In this document: positions 53,101-60,698 of the stretch, one piece after another
Layout: the number at the start of each line of letters is the position of its first letter
How positions within the stretch are numbered: the stretch's first letter is position 1
Assembly (NCBI RefSeq): GCF_964199755.1
Contig: NC_133901.1
Span: forward strand, 23,407,583 to 23,471,582
Length of the DNA: 64,000 nucleotides
Direction: 5' to 3'
From: Larus michahellis
Lineage: Eukaryota > Chordata > Aves > Charadriiformes > Laridae
Position numbers and translations under genes: made by a program
Notes under the pieces: model-generated
The model's input: the letters and a program-made list of their open reading frames with translations, nothing else
Told to the model about the DNA's origin: nothing
The model's database searches: none

Positions 53101-54694
53101 ATCATCGTTAAGAACTTGTAGCCTCTTTAGATAAATTTTTTTGAATATGGCAACTCTGTCCTTCCACCTTCTAAACTGCTATCCTTGGCTTGCAGAGGTT
53201 CTAACTCTTTGGCAGCTATACTGATGTTATGTGCTAGGTAACAGAGATAATGACTATAAGTAAAGATAATATTCTACCCATTTCAGTGTAAGGTGTAAAC
53301 TCGTAGCTTGTTCTTTTATGCTAAGCTTTCTTTCTGCATGAACTTTGTTATTGATTACACAGGAGATCTGTTTTGTAGCATTGATTTCTAATGGTTTTCT
53401 TATCTTAATCTATTGCTGGTCATGCTGTGGACAAATCATTTGGTAGATGTACCTATGTATACTTTTGTATATATAAATATGTAAGTAAGAAGTGACTTTC
53501 AAGAGTGTATAAATGATTTGACGTTGTCTGGTCTCTTTGTGGCTTCCATAAGGCCTCTCGGGAGCAATGCACTCTCACATATTTCCTCAGGCTCATTTTG
53601 GTAGGTGGCCACATTTGGTATCAAGTTTCTTGTGGCTAATTGTTCTTGCTTGTAAAAGCTTATTGATAGCTATCTGGTTCTCTGCACGTAGACTTTCAGA
53701 AGACTTTCTGTGTTTTAAAATGGAGTGGGTGTGGGCAAAGGGAAAGAAGAGCATACACAGGCAACCTATTAAGCAACTAAAACAAAACCATTATTGACAT
53801 CCTCCATGGTCACAATACAATGCTAACAAGTGACTCCTGAAGTTTCTGCCAACGGTAGCTTGATGCCTTTTGGGATATCCCAAGTCACTGCTCATTTTGT
53901 TGTGCTGCTGTTTGCTGTTTTAGCAAGTTTCCCTGTTGAATAGCTTCTCTGCTATTTGTAACTTGAGAAGAATGCTAGTATGTTAGTTCTGCGCGTACTT
54001 TGTCAGCATTTTATGTATGTATAAAGTCTTGCCCTCGAATACTTTTGGGGTAACTTTTTTCAACTCTTAATCAAGCTATATTCATTAAATATATTAAATT
54101 TTTTAAACAGCTGAGCTTGCATAAAATCTATCTTGTAACATTTCAAAAGAAAAGTGCTGTCTAATATTTAACTAGAATTAAATGCTTGGTGTCTGTATTT
54201 GTACCAAAAAAACTTCTATTCGCTTGTCCTTCCAAGAATAACTCCCAAAAGACTGAATAATGGTTTTGTTATTACATTTTTGCACTTGATGTGCTGTATA
54301 TTTAAAGGTGTGTGGAGAAGCATATGAGCTCAGTGTTCTTTATTTGAAATGTTCAGCAGAGAATCAGATGAAGTTTTGGGTTTTTTTTTTCGTTTTAAGT
54401 CCTACCTCAACAGCAAAAGCGTTTGCAATAGGAACTCTGTGTGCAAATAATGTGCATGGTGAAAGTTTCCTTTAAAGTGACATTAAGGATGGGATGAAGA
54501 GAGAGGGGATGCATGTATCCCTTATGATTTTTTTTTTTTTACTTCCTGTAATGCAGCTTAAAGTAGGAAGATCCTTCCATGCTTTTCTCAGAAGGAGAAA
54601 AACAGAGGGGCTTATGCTGCCTGAAAGTGCTTGCTTCTGATATGTACAGCCTTTTACCAGAAAAACTCTGGGGGAAGTATATGATAACATAGAA

Positions 54695-54744
<50 letters not shown>

Positions 54745-56325
54745 CCTTTTCAGAAAGTATATCTGAATGTGCTGGATCTAATAAATTTTAAATTACTCCA
54801 TTCATTTTTTAAAGCGCAAAAGTAAATTATGCATTTAGTTGGTGGTGATCCGAGCTAACAAATTGGTTCAGTGGCTGTAAAAGTTGAACCTAACTTTTGT
54901 ATGGTCACTGAGGCATTAGGAGACTTTTCTTAACATGGCATTATAGTAATTGGTCTCATGAAAAAAGTGATTTCTTACAAATAATTGAATGTTATTTTTT
55001 GCTTGCCAGCAGCAACATTTGGTACTGCATCCGTGAGCATGCCTGCAGGATTTGGAACTCCTGCCTCCTACAGTCTTCCTACTAGTTTTAGTGGCAACTT
55101 CCAGCAGCCCACGTTCCCAACCCAGGCAGCTTTCCCGCAACAGACTGCTTTTGCTCAGCAGCCAAATGGTAGGTCTATATGTTTTTAGATGATGTTGGTT
55201 AAATCAGAAACGTGGAGAAAATGATCTGTCTGTAAGTTTGCAATAATGGGTGTGTATTTATTTCTATATGAACTTGATAATAATATTGATGAGTGGTTCC
55301 CACACTCTGTCTGGGCTCTGTAGTTGAACTTTTCTGACTTGTTTGTATGCCATGACACAGCTGAAACTTTACTATAAACTGATACTAAAATTATAAGTAT
55401 TCCCAGTCTTAAAGTGTTTTTTTGCATGAAGGATTGTTTTGTCTTCATTTTTGGAGTGCCTGCAGCCACTTAGAACACTTTCTCTAACTTCATAGAACAC
55501 AGGCAAGAAAAAATTGGAAAGTACTTTGTCCCTAAATTTAAATGATAAAACAACATTGAGAAAAGTGCACATGTGGAAACTGGAAATTGTTTTGTTCCAA
55601 ACTGTTGAAAATAAAACTAACAAAAAGCTAGCTGCTTTGTTTTTTTACGCTTACATGCCTGGTAGTGTTTTAAGTAGGATCAGTCCTCCTGATTGTGCAG
55701 TCCAGGCTTCCACTTATTTTTATGTGGGAGCTGCAGTAAAGAACTCTTTGAAGATTGGTTACTAGTATTAATATTTTTCACTTATCTTTCCAAGGAGCAG
55801 GTTTTGCTGCATTTGGACAGGCAAAGCCTGTAGTAACTCCTTTTGGACAAGTTGCAGCTGTTGGAGTATCTAGTAACCCTTTTATGGTAAGTGAGTTGTT
55901 GCATGGTATTAACTTCTCTGTGTCTGAAGCGTCATGATCTCTAACAGTTTAGAGACACACAGATTTTTATTTTTTTTGCTTCAAATAAGGGAAGGCAGCA
56001 CGTGACTTTCCTAAATGCAGTTCATTGTTACGATGGCATGGCATTTGTAAGGCTGTTCAAATGAAAACAGAGGTACTTGTATACCGTGCTCTTACAGTAG
56101 CCTAATTTTGGAGAAGCACCAAAAAAAGAAGACTGCAACATAAACAAGAAATATTTCCTAATAGGTTGTTTTCTTTTTTATATAGCCTGCACTTATGACT
56201 TCTACAATATGGAAAAAAAAAATCTTAAAGATTTGTCTTATTTTTCTTCTTTCGTTTTCCCCCAGGCTGGTGCACCAACAGGACAATTTCCAACAGGAAG
56301 CTCATCAACCAATCCTTTCTTATAG
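19407..56325 (+). CDS. AGFG1: AGFG1, Arf-GAP domain and FG repeat-containing protein 1 (13 exons, complete)
   Basis: AGFG1 (also called HRB or RIP) is an Arf-GAP-fold protein with FG and NPF motifs that works in clathrin-associated vesicle traffic. The mammalian protein binds EH-domain proteins such as EPS15 and was first described as a cofactor of HIV Rev-dependent RNA export. Joining 19407-19573, 29027-29120, 39877-39992, 40531-40693, 41708-41864, 47817-47936, 49589-49798, 50630-50813, 51538-51617, 51905-51997, 55010-55168, 55795-55886 and 56266-56325 gives 1695 nt, or 564 residues. Every junction is GT-AG and in phase, and the length is close to human (about 562, from memory). Residues 1-130 form the Arf-GAP domain with zinc ligands C29, C32, C49, C52 and the arginine-finger position R57. 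The rest is low-complexity S/T/A/Q sequence with FxxF/FG repeats, two DKYAAL repeats (326-331, 374-379) and NPF motifs at 436, 451, 542 and 561. The start ATG has a strong Kozak context (GGGGCCATGG). Confidence 0.97.
19574..29026 (+). other. AGFG1 intron 1
   Basis: This 9.5-kb intron starts GTGAGT in the CpG island and ends TTCTTTTAG. Outside the island it is AT-rich with short A/T and TA runs (20451-20460, 23977-23988). A G-rich run of possible quadruplex type lies at 27716-27746. I see no CR1, LTR or additional exon. Confidence 0.85.
27716..27746 (+). repeat. G-rich tract, potential G-quadruplex (intron 1)
   Basis: The coding strand has successive G runs of about 8, 5 and 5 bases separated by one to three bases, followed by GG. 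This fits the usual G-quadruplex pattern and would be present in the AGFG1 pre-mRNA. Folding is an inference. Confidence 0.6.
29027..29120 (+). CDS. AGFG1: AGFG1 exon 2 (Arf-GAP domain)
   Basis: The exon encodes residues 56-87: LRGLNPPHRVKSISMTTFTQ then QEIEFLQKHGNE. It supplies the R57 position that corresponds to the Arf-GAP arginine finger (CSGxxR). It ends in phase 0 before GTAAGT. Confidence 0.97.
31683..32272 (-). mobile_element. Solo LTR of an avian endogenous retrovirus, antisense to AGFG1
   Basis: Read on the minus strand, the element begins TGTGCTAGTTTTTACTGGG and ends ACTACAACA, so it has the TG...CA ends of an LTR. I recognise it as a repeat type common in neoavian genomes (internal landmarks GATAGAGTTAATTTTCTTCA and AACAGTGTTGATAACACAGG). 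A minus-strand TATAAA (in GCATATAAAGTGG) and an ATTAAA poly(A) signal (near 31811-31816) are in the right order. There is no internal viral sequence or second LTR, so it is a solo LTR. No clear target-site duplication is seen (flanks CACCTC and GCTTCC). Confidence 0.9.
33068..33125. repeat. Two-copy tandem repeat, 32-bp period
   Basis: CAGCGTGAGCC-(G)TGCAGT-GGGTGTC occurs at 33068-33092 and 33100-33125 with two differences. It is a small local duplication within intron 2. Confidence 0.85.
37876..37908 (+). repeat. G-rich tract with 13-G run (intron 2)
   Basis: GGTTGGGGTC is followed by an uninterrupted run of 13 G (37885-37897), then AAGTGGGACGGG. It is a potential G-quadruplex and also a place where sequence length may be unreliable. 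Confidence 0.7.
39877..39992 (+). CDS. AGFG1: AGFG1 exon 3 (Arf-GAP domain)
   Basis: The exon encodes VCKQIWLGLFDDRSSAIPDF and RDPQKVKEFLQEKYEKKR plus two bases of a Trp codon. The IWLGLFDD and EKYEKKRW segments are typical of the C-terminal half of the Arf-GAP fold in this family. Confidence 0.97.
39993..40530 (+). other. AGFG1 intron 3
   Basis: This 538-base AT-rich intron runs from GTAAGA to CTCTCTTTGTAG. Nothing else is recognisable in it. Confidence 0.9.
40531..40693 (+). CDS. AGFG1: AGFG1 exon 4
   Basis: The first base completes the Trp codon. The exon then encodes YVPPEQAKVVASVHASISGS, SASSTSSTPEVKPLKSLLGE and ends HLNKGTPSQ before GTGAGT. It marks the change from the folded Arf-GAP domain to the low-complexity region. 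Confidence 0.97.
40694..41707 (+). other. AGFG1 intron 4
   Basis: This 1-kb AT-rich intron runs from GTGAGT to GTTTGTAG. No repeat or extra exon is seen. Confidence 0.9.
41708..41864 (+). CDS. AGFG1: AGFG1 exon 5
   Basis: The exon encodes SPVVVRSQGQQQQEKKQFDL, LSDLGSDIFAAAPPQ and the first aromatic repeats FANFAHF, ending one base into the next codon before GTAAGT. It covers residues 181-232. Confidence 0.97.
45408..46515 (-). mobile_element. Solo LTR of an avian endogenous retrovirus with internal minisatellite, antisense to AGFG1
   Basis: This 1.1-kb GC-rich block lies in an AT-rich intron. On the minus strand it starts TGCATATTGGGTTTCTG and ends GGTCAACCCACCACA, giving TG...CA ends; I recognise it as a long solo LTR found in many birds. 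The middle (about 45810-46215) is built from degenerate units of the GGGCTGCAG/CTCCACCATGG type, a built-in minisatellite. A TATA-like ATATTTAAGAAAGG (minus, near 46329-46342) and ATTAAA (minus, near 45572) fit promoter and poly(A) signals. The 273-codon plus-strand frame across it is a composition artefact. The outer end near 46510-46515 and any target duplication are uncertain. Confidence 0.88.
45810..46215. repeat. Degenerate minisatellite inside the LTR
   Basis: Repeated variants of GGGCTGCAG, GGTTACAG and CAGCATGGGC recur every 30-50 bases. The units are too diverged for an exact copy number by eye. Confidence 0.7.
47817..47936 (+). CDS. AGFG1: AGFG1 exon 6
   Basis: The exon encodes AQNSANAGFANFDAFGQSSG and SSNFGGFPTASQSPFQPQNT, with FANFDAFG and NFGGF aromatic/FG repeats. 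It ends one base into a codon before GTAGAA, a weaker donor than most in the gene. The following exon choice (49589 directly, or cassette 48564-48635) is compatible with this phase. Confidence 0.96.
47937..49588 (+). other. AGFG1 intron 6 (contains cassette exon)
   Basis: This 1.65-kb intron runs from GTAGAA to TTTGTTGCAG. It holds the cassette exon at 48564-48635. The remainder is AT-rich. Confidence 0.9.
48564..48635 (+). CDS. AGFG1: AGFG1 alternative cassette exon (24 residues)
   Basis: The segment is bounded by GGCTGTCCAG and the strong donor GTAAGT. It is 72 nt and has the same phase on both sides (1-1) as exons 6 and 7, so it can be included without a frameshift. It would insert AFRTLSSSCSFGEFTSAFPL then QAVHS between QPQNT and GSAGSV. 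I recall a closely similar peptide in a longer mammalian AGFG1 isoform, so this is very likely a conserved alternative exon that adds another FG motif. Inclusion in this species is not shown by the genome sequence. Confidence 0.85.
49589..49798 (+). CDS. AGFG1: AGFG1 exon 7
   Basis: The exon encodes residues 273-342, including SVNANFAHFDNFPKSSSADF and the first copy of the internal repeat DKYAALANLDNIFSAGQ (DKYAAL at 326-331). It ends one base into a codon before GTATTA. Confidence 0.97.
49799..50629 (+). other. AGFG1 intron 7
   Basis: This AT-rich intron of 831 bases ends TTTCTTTCTAG. Nothing recognisable lies inside. Confidence 0.9.
50630..50813 (+). CDS. AGFG1: AGFG1 exon 8
   Basis: The exon encodes GGSEQGSGFSTVVSASAG and the second internal repeat, DKYAALAELDSVFSS (DKYAAL at 374-379), then a Ser/Thr-rich tail. 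It ends two bases into a Ser codon before GTACTT. The DKYAAL pair in exons 7 and 8 looks like an ancient internal duplication. Confidence 0.97.
50814..51537 (+). other. AGFG1 intron 8
   Basis: This AT-rich intron of 724 bases ends TTATTTTCAG. The open frame across it (51242-51526) has no feature of a real protein. Confidence 0.9.
51538..51617 (+). CDS. AGFG1: AGFG1 exon 9
   Basis: The first base completes a Ser codon. The exon then encodes NAFGTVPVAATAQTQPASSS and VPAPFG, ending one base into the next codon before GTATAT. It contributes AFG and PFG motifs. Confidence 0.96.
51905..51997 (+). CDS. AGFG1: AGFG1 exon 10 (two NPF motifs)
   Basis: The exon encodes ATPSTNPFVAAPVAPVAPS and TNPFQTNSRGAT. 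NPF at residues 436-438 and 451-453 are the classical ligands of EH domains (EPS15, intersectin). It ends one base into a codon before GTTAGG. Confidence 0.97.
53553..53600 (+). CDS. AGFG1: Candidate AGFG1 cassette exon (16 residues)
   Basis: This 48-nt segment has an acceptor (GGCTTCCATAAG) and donor (GTAGGT). Its phase is 1 on both sides, so it joins exons 10 and 11 without a frameshift or stop. It would insert GLSGAMHSHIFPQAHF between SRGAT and ATFGTAS. I cannot confirm a matching known isoform, and phase agreement alone could arise by chance, so this is a prediction rather than an established exon. Confidence 0.55.
54702..54740 (+). repeat. Poly(A) tract, 39 A
   Basis: This is an uninterrupted A homopolymer followed by TTTTCCTTTT. 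No AATAAA, retrocopy body or convincing target duplication precedes it, so it is treated as a homopolymer microsatellite. Its true length may differ from the assembly. Confidence 0.9.
55010..55168 (+). CDS. AGFG1: AGFG1 exon 11
   Basis: The exon encodes AATFGTASVSMPAGFGTPAS, YSLPTSFSGNFQQPTFPTQA and AFPQQTAFAQQPN. The acceptor is a NAGNAG pair; use of the first AG gives the AATFGTAS seen in the human protein as I recall it, and use of the second would drop one Ala. It ends one base into a codon before GTAGGT. Confidence 0.96.
55169..55794 (+). other. AGFG1 intron 11
   Basis: This AT-rich intron of 626 bases ends TATCTTTCCAAG. Nothing recognisable lies inside. Confidence 0.9.
55795..55886 (+). 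CDS. AGFG1: AGFG1 exon 12 (NPF motif)
   Basis: The exon encodes AGFAAFGQAKPVVTPFGQVA and AVGVSSNPFM, with AFG, PFG and an NPF motif at residues 542-544. It ends in phase 0 before GTAAGT. Confidence 0.97.
55887..56265 (+). other. AGFG1 intron 12
   Basis: This short intron of 379 bases runs from GTAAGT to a strong polypyrimidine tract and CCCCCAG. Confidence 0.92.
56266..56325 (+). CDS. AGFG1: AGFG1 exon 13 (stop codon)
   Basis: The exon encodes AGAPTGQFPTGSSSTNPFL and the TAG stop at 56323-56325. The C-terminal NPF plus one residue (NPFL) is a conserved end of the family. Confidence 0.97.
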   Translation, partial: AGAPTGQFPTGSSSTNPFL

Positions 56326-57010
56326 CCTTATAGACACTTTACCCAAAAGAACTCTTATGTGGTCACATAACATCTCTGCGCCTCTTGCACTGTTGTCTTG
56401 TTTCACTGATATTAGCTTTAAACACAAAAGAAGTCTTTAAGAAGTAAAAATAAAAGCCTGCATTGTGTACCTTTAAAAAAAAATTTAAAAAAATAAATAC
56501 ACAAAAAACAAGAAAACCAATCCCCCACCAGGTAATAACGTGCAAAACAGAGGGCTGTGGTAACATCCTTGAACCTGTGAACTGGCAGGTAAAAAGTAGC
56601 GGTATCATGTATATTAAAATTGGCTAATAAGTTATTGCAGATACCACATTCATTATGCTGCAGTACTGTACATATTTTTCTTAGAAAATAGCTATTTGTG
56701 CATATCAGTATTTGTAACTTTAACACATTGTTATGTGAAAAATGTTACTGGGAAATAGATCAGCCACTTTAAGGTGCTGTCGTATCTCTTGGAATGGATG
56801 AGCTACATCATTTTAACCATTGGTATTGGAAGTCATGAAGTTAAATTGAAGGTTTGTTCATTTCTCAAAATGTTTTCCTTTCCTAAGAGCTCTTCTATTT
56901 ATACATGCCTAAATCTCTAATGTTAGAGGGATACCTGTCTGCATAATAAAGCTGATCATGTTTTGCTACAGTTTGCAGGTGAAAAAAAATAAATATTAGA
57001 AAAAACAACT
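56326..57010 (+). terminator. AGFG1 3' UTR and poly(A) signals
   Basis: AATAAA occurs at 56449-56454, 56945-56950 and 56988-56993. The last is followed after about 17 bases by a GT-rich TGTGTGG stretch (57011 onward), the usual downstream element, which makes cleavage near 57005 most likely. Longer 3' ends cannot be excluded. Confidence 0.6.
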
Positions 57011-60000
57011 GTGTGGCATTATTTCTGTGCAGTAACACTTTATTGGGCTGAAATGTACATATTTTGAGTCTGATACACAGATGAGTTATCAAAAGCAATA
57101 CACTTAAAGGTGAGTTAAGCTTAAAATTTTTGCATGCCTCACTTGAATATGTTTCTTTATGTCTTTGTGACAAAGCTTGCTGTTCTAGCCCGAGGGAAGT
57201 GACCTATCGAACAGGAAAATGCTAAGTGAGCTTGGATTAGTTTGACAGCATGGCTGTGAATCGAAGGACACTGGAAGCACTGAGGAGGGTAGTTACTTCA
57301 GAAATGGTTACCTGCAAAAGACTCGTAATTATGGGTAGCTAACGACAGCCTTTGAACAAGACTTAGTTGTGGTAAGAACAGTGTGTGTAATAGCAGGCTA
57401 CGGTACCACAGATGTAATGGCACTCTTTTTATTAAAAATTGATATATAGTAGTAAGACCTCCTGTGGAATATTAAATTCATTGATTATTTTTTTAATTTA
57501 CTGGAATGTTTCCTGCCATACTAGAATGGAATTTGTAGGGGGTGGAAACGTCCAGCTTATGTAGTCTGTAATAGTAAGAAGGTTTAAGAAAAAATACAAC
57601 TCTGTGTCAAAGTAGTTGGTGATGGTGTTGTAAACACAGACATAACTTGGCTTAAGTTCAAGTGTAATACTGGAACTAAGCAAATAATGTAAATATATCG
57701 TGAATACATAAACTGCAAGCTTAAAAAAAGGTTTCTGACCGGCCAGAGAGTAAAATTCTAACAGCTTTCAAGATAACAGGAATAAATAAGATCAGATTTT
57801 TTTTTTTGAGAAAAGGATGTGCAAGCCCACAAGTGTGAAAATACTTGAAGGTTAAGACATTTTACTTGTAACTGACAGCCTGAATGTTAGATCTCCTTAT
57901 TTCTAGGGGAGCTGAAAGACTTGACCACTGCTTGTAAAAACACTCTTATGCCAGTGCTTTTGACTGCCTATTGGGGGGTAGTAATTTCTGTATCTTAGCA
58001 TTTTATTTTTAATTTTTTTTTTAAGATTTGGAGATCCCAAAGCAGCAAACAGGCAGCTTACACAACAAGCTGCTTATAGCAGCATTCCGCACTTAAATGT
58101 CTGGTTTTGTCCTGTTGGCATATTTAAAGTTAAAACAGACTTGACGTCTGTCTCTTCCTTCTGATGAGGACTGCTGGATAGAGTATGGCATATAGTTTAA
58201 TTTCCAAGACTCCGGGAAATTCACTAACTGAATCCTGAGCAATTGAAGGTTTTCAGGATGTTGGTGATGCCCTTGCTTTCACCACTGTTTTTTAGCATAG
58301 TATAAATAACTGTAGTTCTTCTCTATTGTTGACCTTAGCTATTTTGGGATAGTAACACAAATGCTGTAGATAGTGGGGGAACTGCAGGGGTTCAGAAGGA
58401 CTTGTGGAACACTTACATATGCTTATTGCAGGGAACTGGACCAAATCAACCAAACATCTCATCAAGGAGATGAAGAGCCTTGTGGAAGGGGAAAAATCCT
58501 GTTCTCTCTTCACCTAAATTGATGTAAATTAAGCTTTGGGCAAGGGCTAATGAGATCAGCATCTACCGAAATTGTTGTTCTGATCCAAAAGAAGCTGATT
58601 ACTGCTAAGAGATACATAAATGAATTTCAGTATGCAAAGCATGTAGTTTTAGATTATGCTGCAGAAATAATGGAATACCTTATTTTTCATAACTAGCTTG
58701 AATGCAGATAAAAAGTTGACAACTTTTACTACATAGGGCCACATCTGTTTAGTGTATGTTTACTAATTTTAAGTTTGTCAGACTCCAGACAAGTAGCTGA
58801 AGATCTCATATTGTTTTGTGTCTCCTTTATATTGAGCAGAAACTGACGCTGTGCCTGTTTTGTTGATTAGATTTTTTAAAATAGCTATATTTACAAAATG
58901 AATTCTTCACCCATGATTACAAATGTTTTGTCTTGGAAATCTTTGCAGTTGTTCATGTAATTGCTCATGCAACTAGCATAGCTGCCAAAAAGCTATGCTT
59001 CCAATAGCTTGTCAGTAGCCTCTTCTGCTTTAACATTAAAGCACTTCACTTGGTAAATTTAGCCTGCTTATACAGAAATTAATTTGGAGACCTTCTAGAC
59101 CTTTTACTCCTAATATGTCAGCTCTTATGTGTATAAGAAGATGGTGTAAGAGACATCCTGAGTTCTACAAGGCAGACGTGATGCCCACTTTCTGCAGTTC
59201 AAAGTTATTTAATGGCTGCAAACTCCCAAGCACTGTGTTGAAACGAATGCTGAGGTAAGAAATTAATTTGAAAAGGGTGGAATTTAGTTGGAATTCCTGA
59301 AAGAGAACCATAAATATGATGCAAGTATTCTTCTGTCTTGAAGGGAAAACTTACTGGGGCATAAAGGCAAGCTCAAGCAGCTTTTAAAAGTATGCTTTTA
59401 AAAGAATTAGTAATTTTTACTTTCTTGTGAGCTGAATTAGGGAACCAACCATTGGTTACTTCCGACTCTTGGCAAATATGTAAGTTGTGGTAAAGGGAAC
59501 ACAATGCAATCTGCTGCTGTCTAATACAGTTTACTCCAAAGTAGACATTATTGAACACAATTGAAAGAACATTCCCTAATTAGCTTTAGTTATATCTAAA
59601 CTTTAAGTGGTGTTATTTAAATAAGTATGCCTTGTATAGAAATTGAAGTGTCTCCCCATGGCTTAGAAATAAGAAGTGAGTTTAGGAGGCTTTTCTGCAA
59701 CCAAAGGTTAAGTGTGCGTGGGTCATGGCAGTTGTCAGACATAATTAATGCATAGGCTTATCAAGCCAGACGCTCAAAGGGAAGGCGAGTCTGTTGTATT
59801 AGTACACCTTGAATGAATTTGTGGTAAAGCTGTCACTGCATCGGTAGCAGTTTATCTGTTTATGATGACATGTTTTCCTTACAGTCGTAACTTCAGATTT
59901 CTGAGGAGTGCCTTGTCTGTCTGGAATCTGAAATGACTGCATTTGGCCATTTGTAAATTGAAGTGGCAGAATTGCTATGCTGTAGAGCATCGTAGTAATC

Positions 60001-60575
60001 CACCTTTGAACATTCAGAAGTAGTGTCTTTTGGAAAAAAAAGTTTACTGTTATTTGTTAACTTGCTTTAAAAATGCATGTCACAACTTCCAGCTGAAGTT
60101 TTCAAAAGCTTTCTGTGACAAACTTTCCAACAGGTCACCCTGCTGCTCTGGAGCAAGGGCTTCTTTAGATTCCTTAGCAACCTTTGAAGGTTGTACACCT
60201 ACAACTACATTGCCATTAATTGAAATACTCAGTAGAAGTGAAAGCTCAAACGTGTTCTATTATGAGGTTCCATTGTGAGGTTCAGACATCTGTATGCCGT
60301 TGCTTGTGCTTATTGAGCATTAATAGAAGTTTTGGTGTCAGATCATTAAATCTGAGTTGTGTTCAAAAGATTGTTTGGTATTAGATCTACCGGTGAAGAA
60401 AACAGGCAAAATGCATCATCCTGTTGGCAAAGCTCTTTATGCTGTAGGCTTGTGAATGGCCTGTTTCACCATTGACCAGTCTTGCTTGATTGAGCATTAT
60501 GTTTTTCCTAATTAATTGTTCAGATGATGCAGCCTTCTGCACTGTTGCTTGCAGCCATTCTTTTTGTCTCCTTTG
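57011..60575. other. Interval between convergent AGFG1 and SLC19A3 3' ends; probable SLC19A3 3' UTR
   Basis: There is no coding exon I can recognise. Minus-strand AATAAA (plus TTTATT) occurs at 57039-57044, 57428-57433 and 58002-58007, any of which could end the SLC19A3 transcript, so part or all of this interval may be its 3' UTR. A T/A-rich run sits near 58010-58022. No repeat element is evident. Confidence 0.55.
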
Positions 60576-60698
60576 TCAATGATCAGTGCTTTCATCAACA
60601 ACACTGTTATTTCTGCGTTTGGTGGAGATAAAGGTGTATACACTTCTGATGAGGAAAATTCCAGCTATGAACGCGAAGTAGCAGCCATAAATGAGGAA
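60576..60698 (-). CDS. SLC19A3: SLC19A3 last coding exon
   Basis: On the minus strand the acceptor CCATTTCCCAG precedes TTC CTC ATT. The exon encodes [20 protein letters not shown] and [20 protein letters not shown], then TGA (plus 60576-60578). It contains the final membrane helix and the cytosolic tail, which is shorter than the human tail as I recall it. Confidence 0.94.
   Translation of the reverse strand, partial: FLIYGCYFAFIAGIFLIRSVYTFISTKRRNNSVVDESTDH

Larger units (their letters stand above)
51998..55009 (+). other. AGFG1 intron 10
   Basis: This 3-kb intron contains a phase-compatible candidate cassette exon (53553-53600) and an uninterrupted 39-A run (54702-54740). Otherwise it is AT-rich. 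It ends in the tandem acceptor GCCAGCAG. Confidence 0.88.

Noticed and set aside
54400-54740. Processed retrocopy ending in the 39-A run
   Set aside because: No gene-like body, no poly(A) signal before the run and no convincing flanking duplication.
56187-56265. Extended AGFG1 last exon using an upstream acceptor
   Set aside because: The 79-nt extension shifts the frame, so the conserved NPFL end would be lost; no support as a coding exon.
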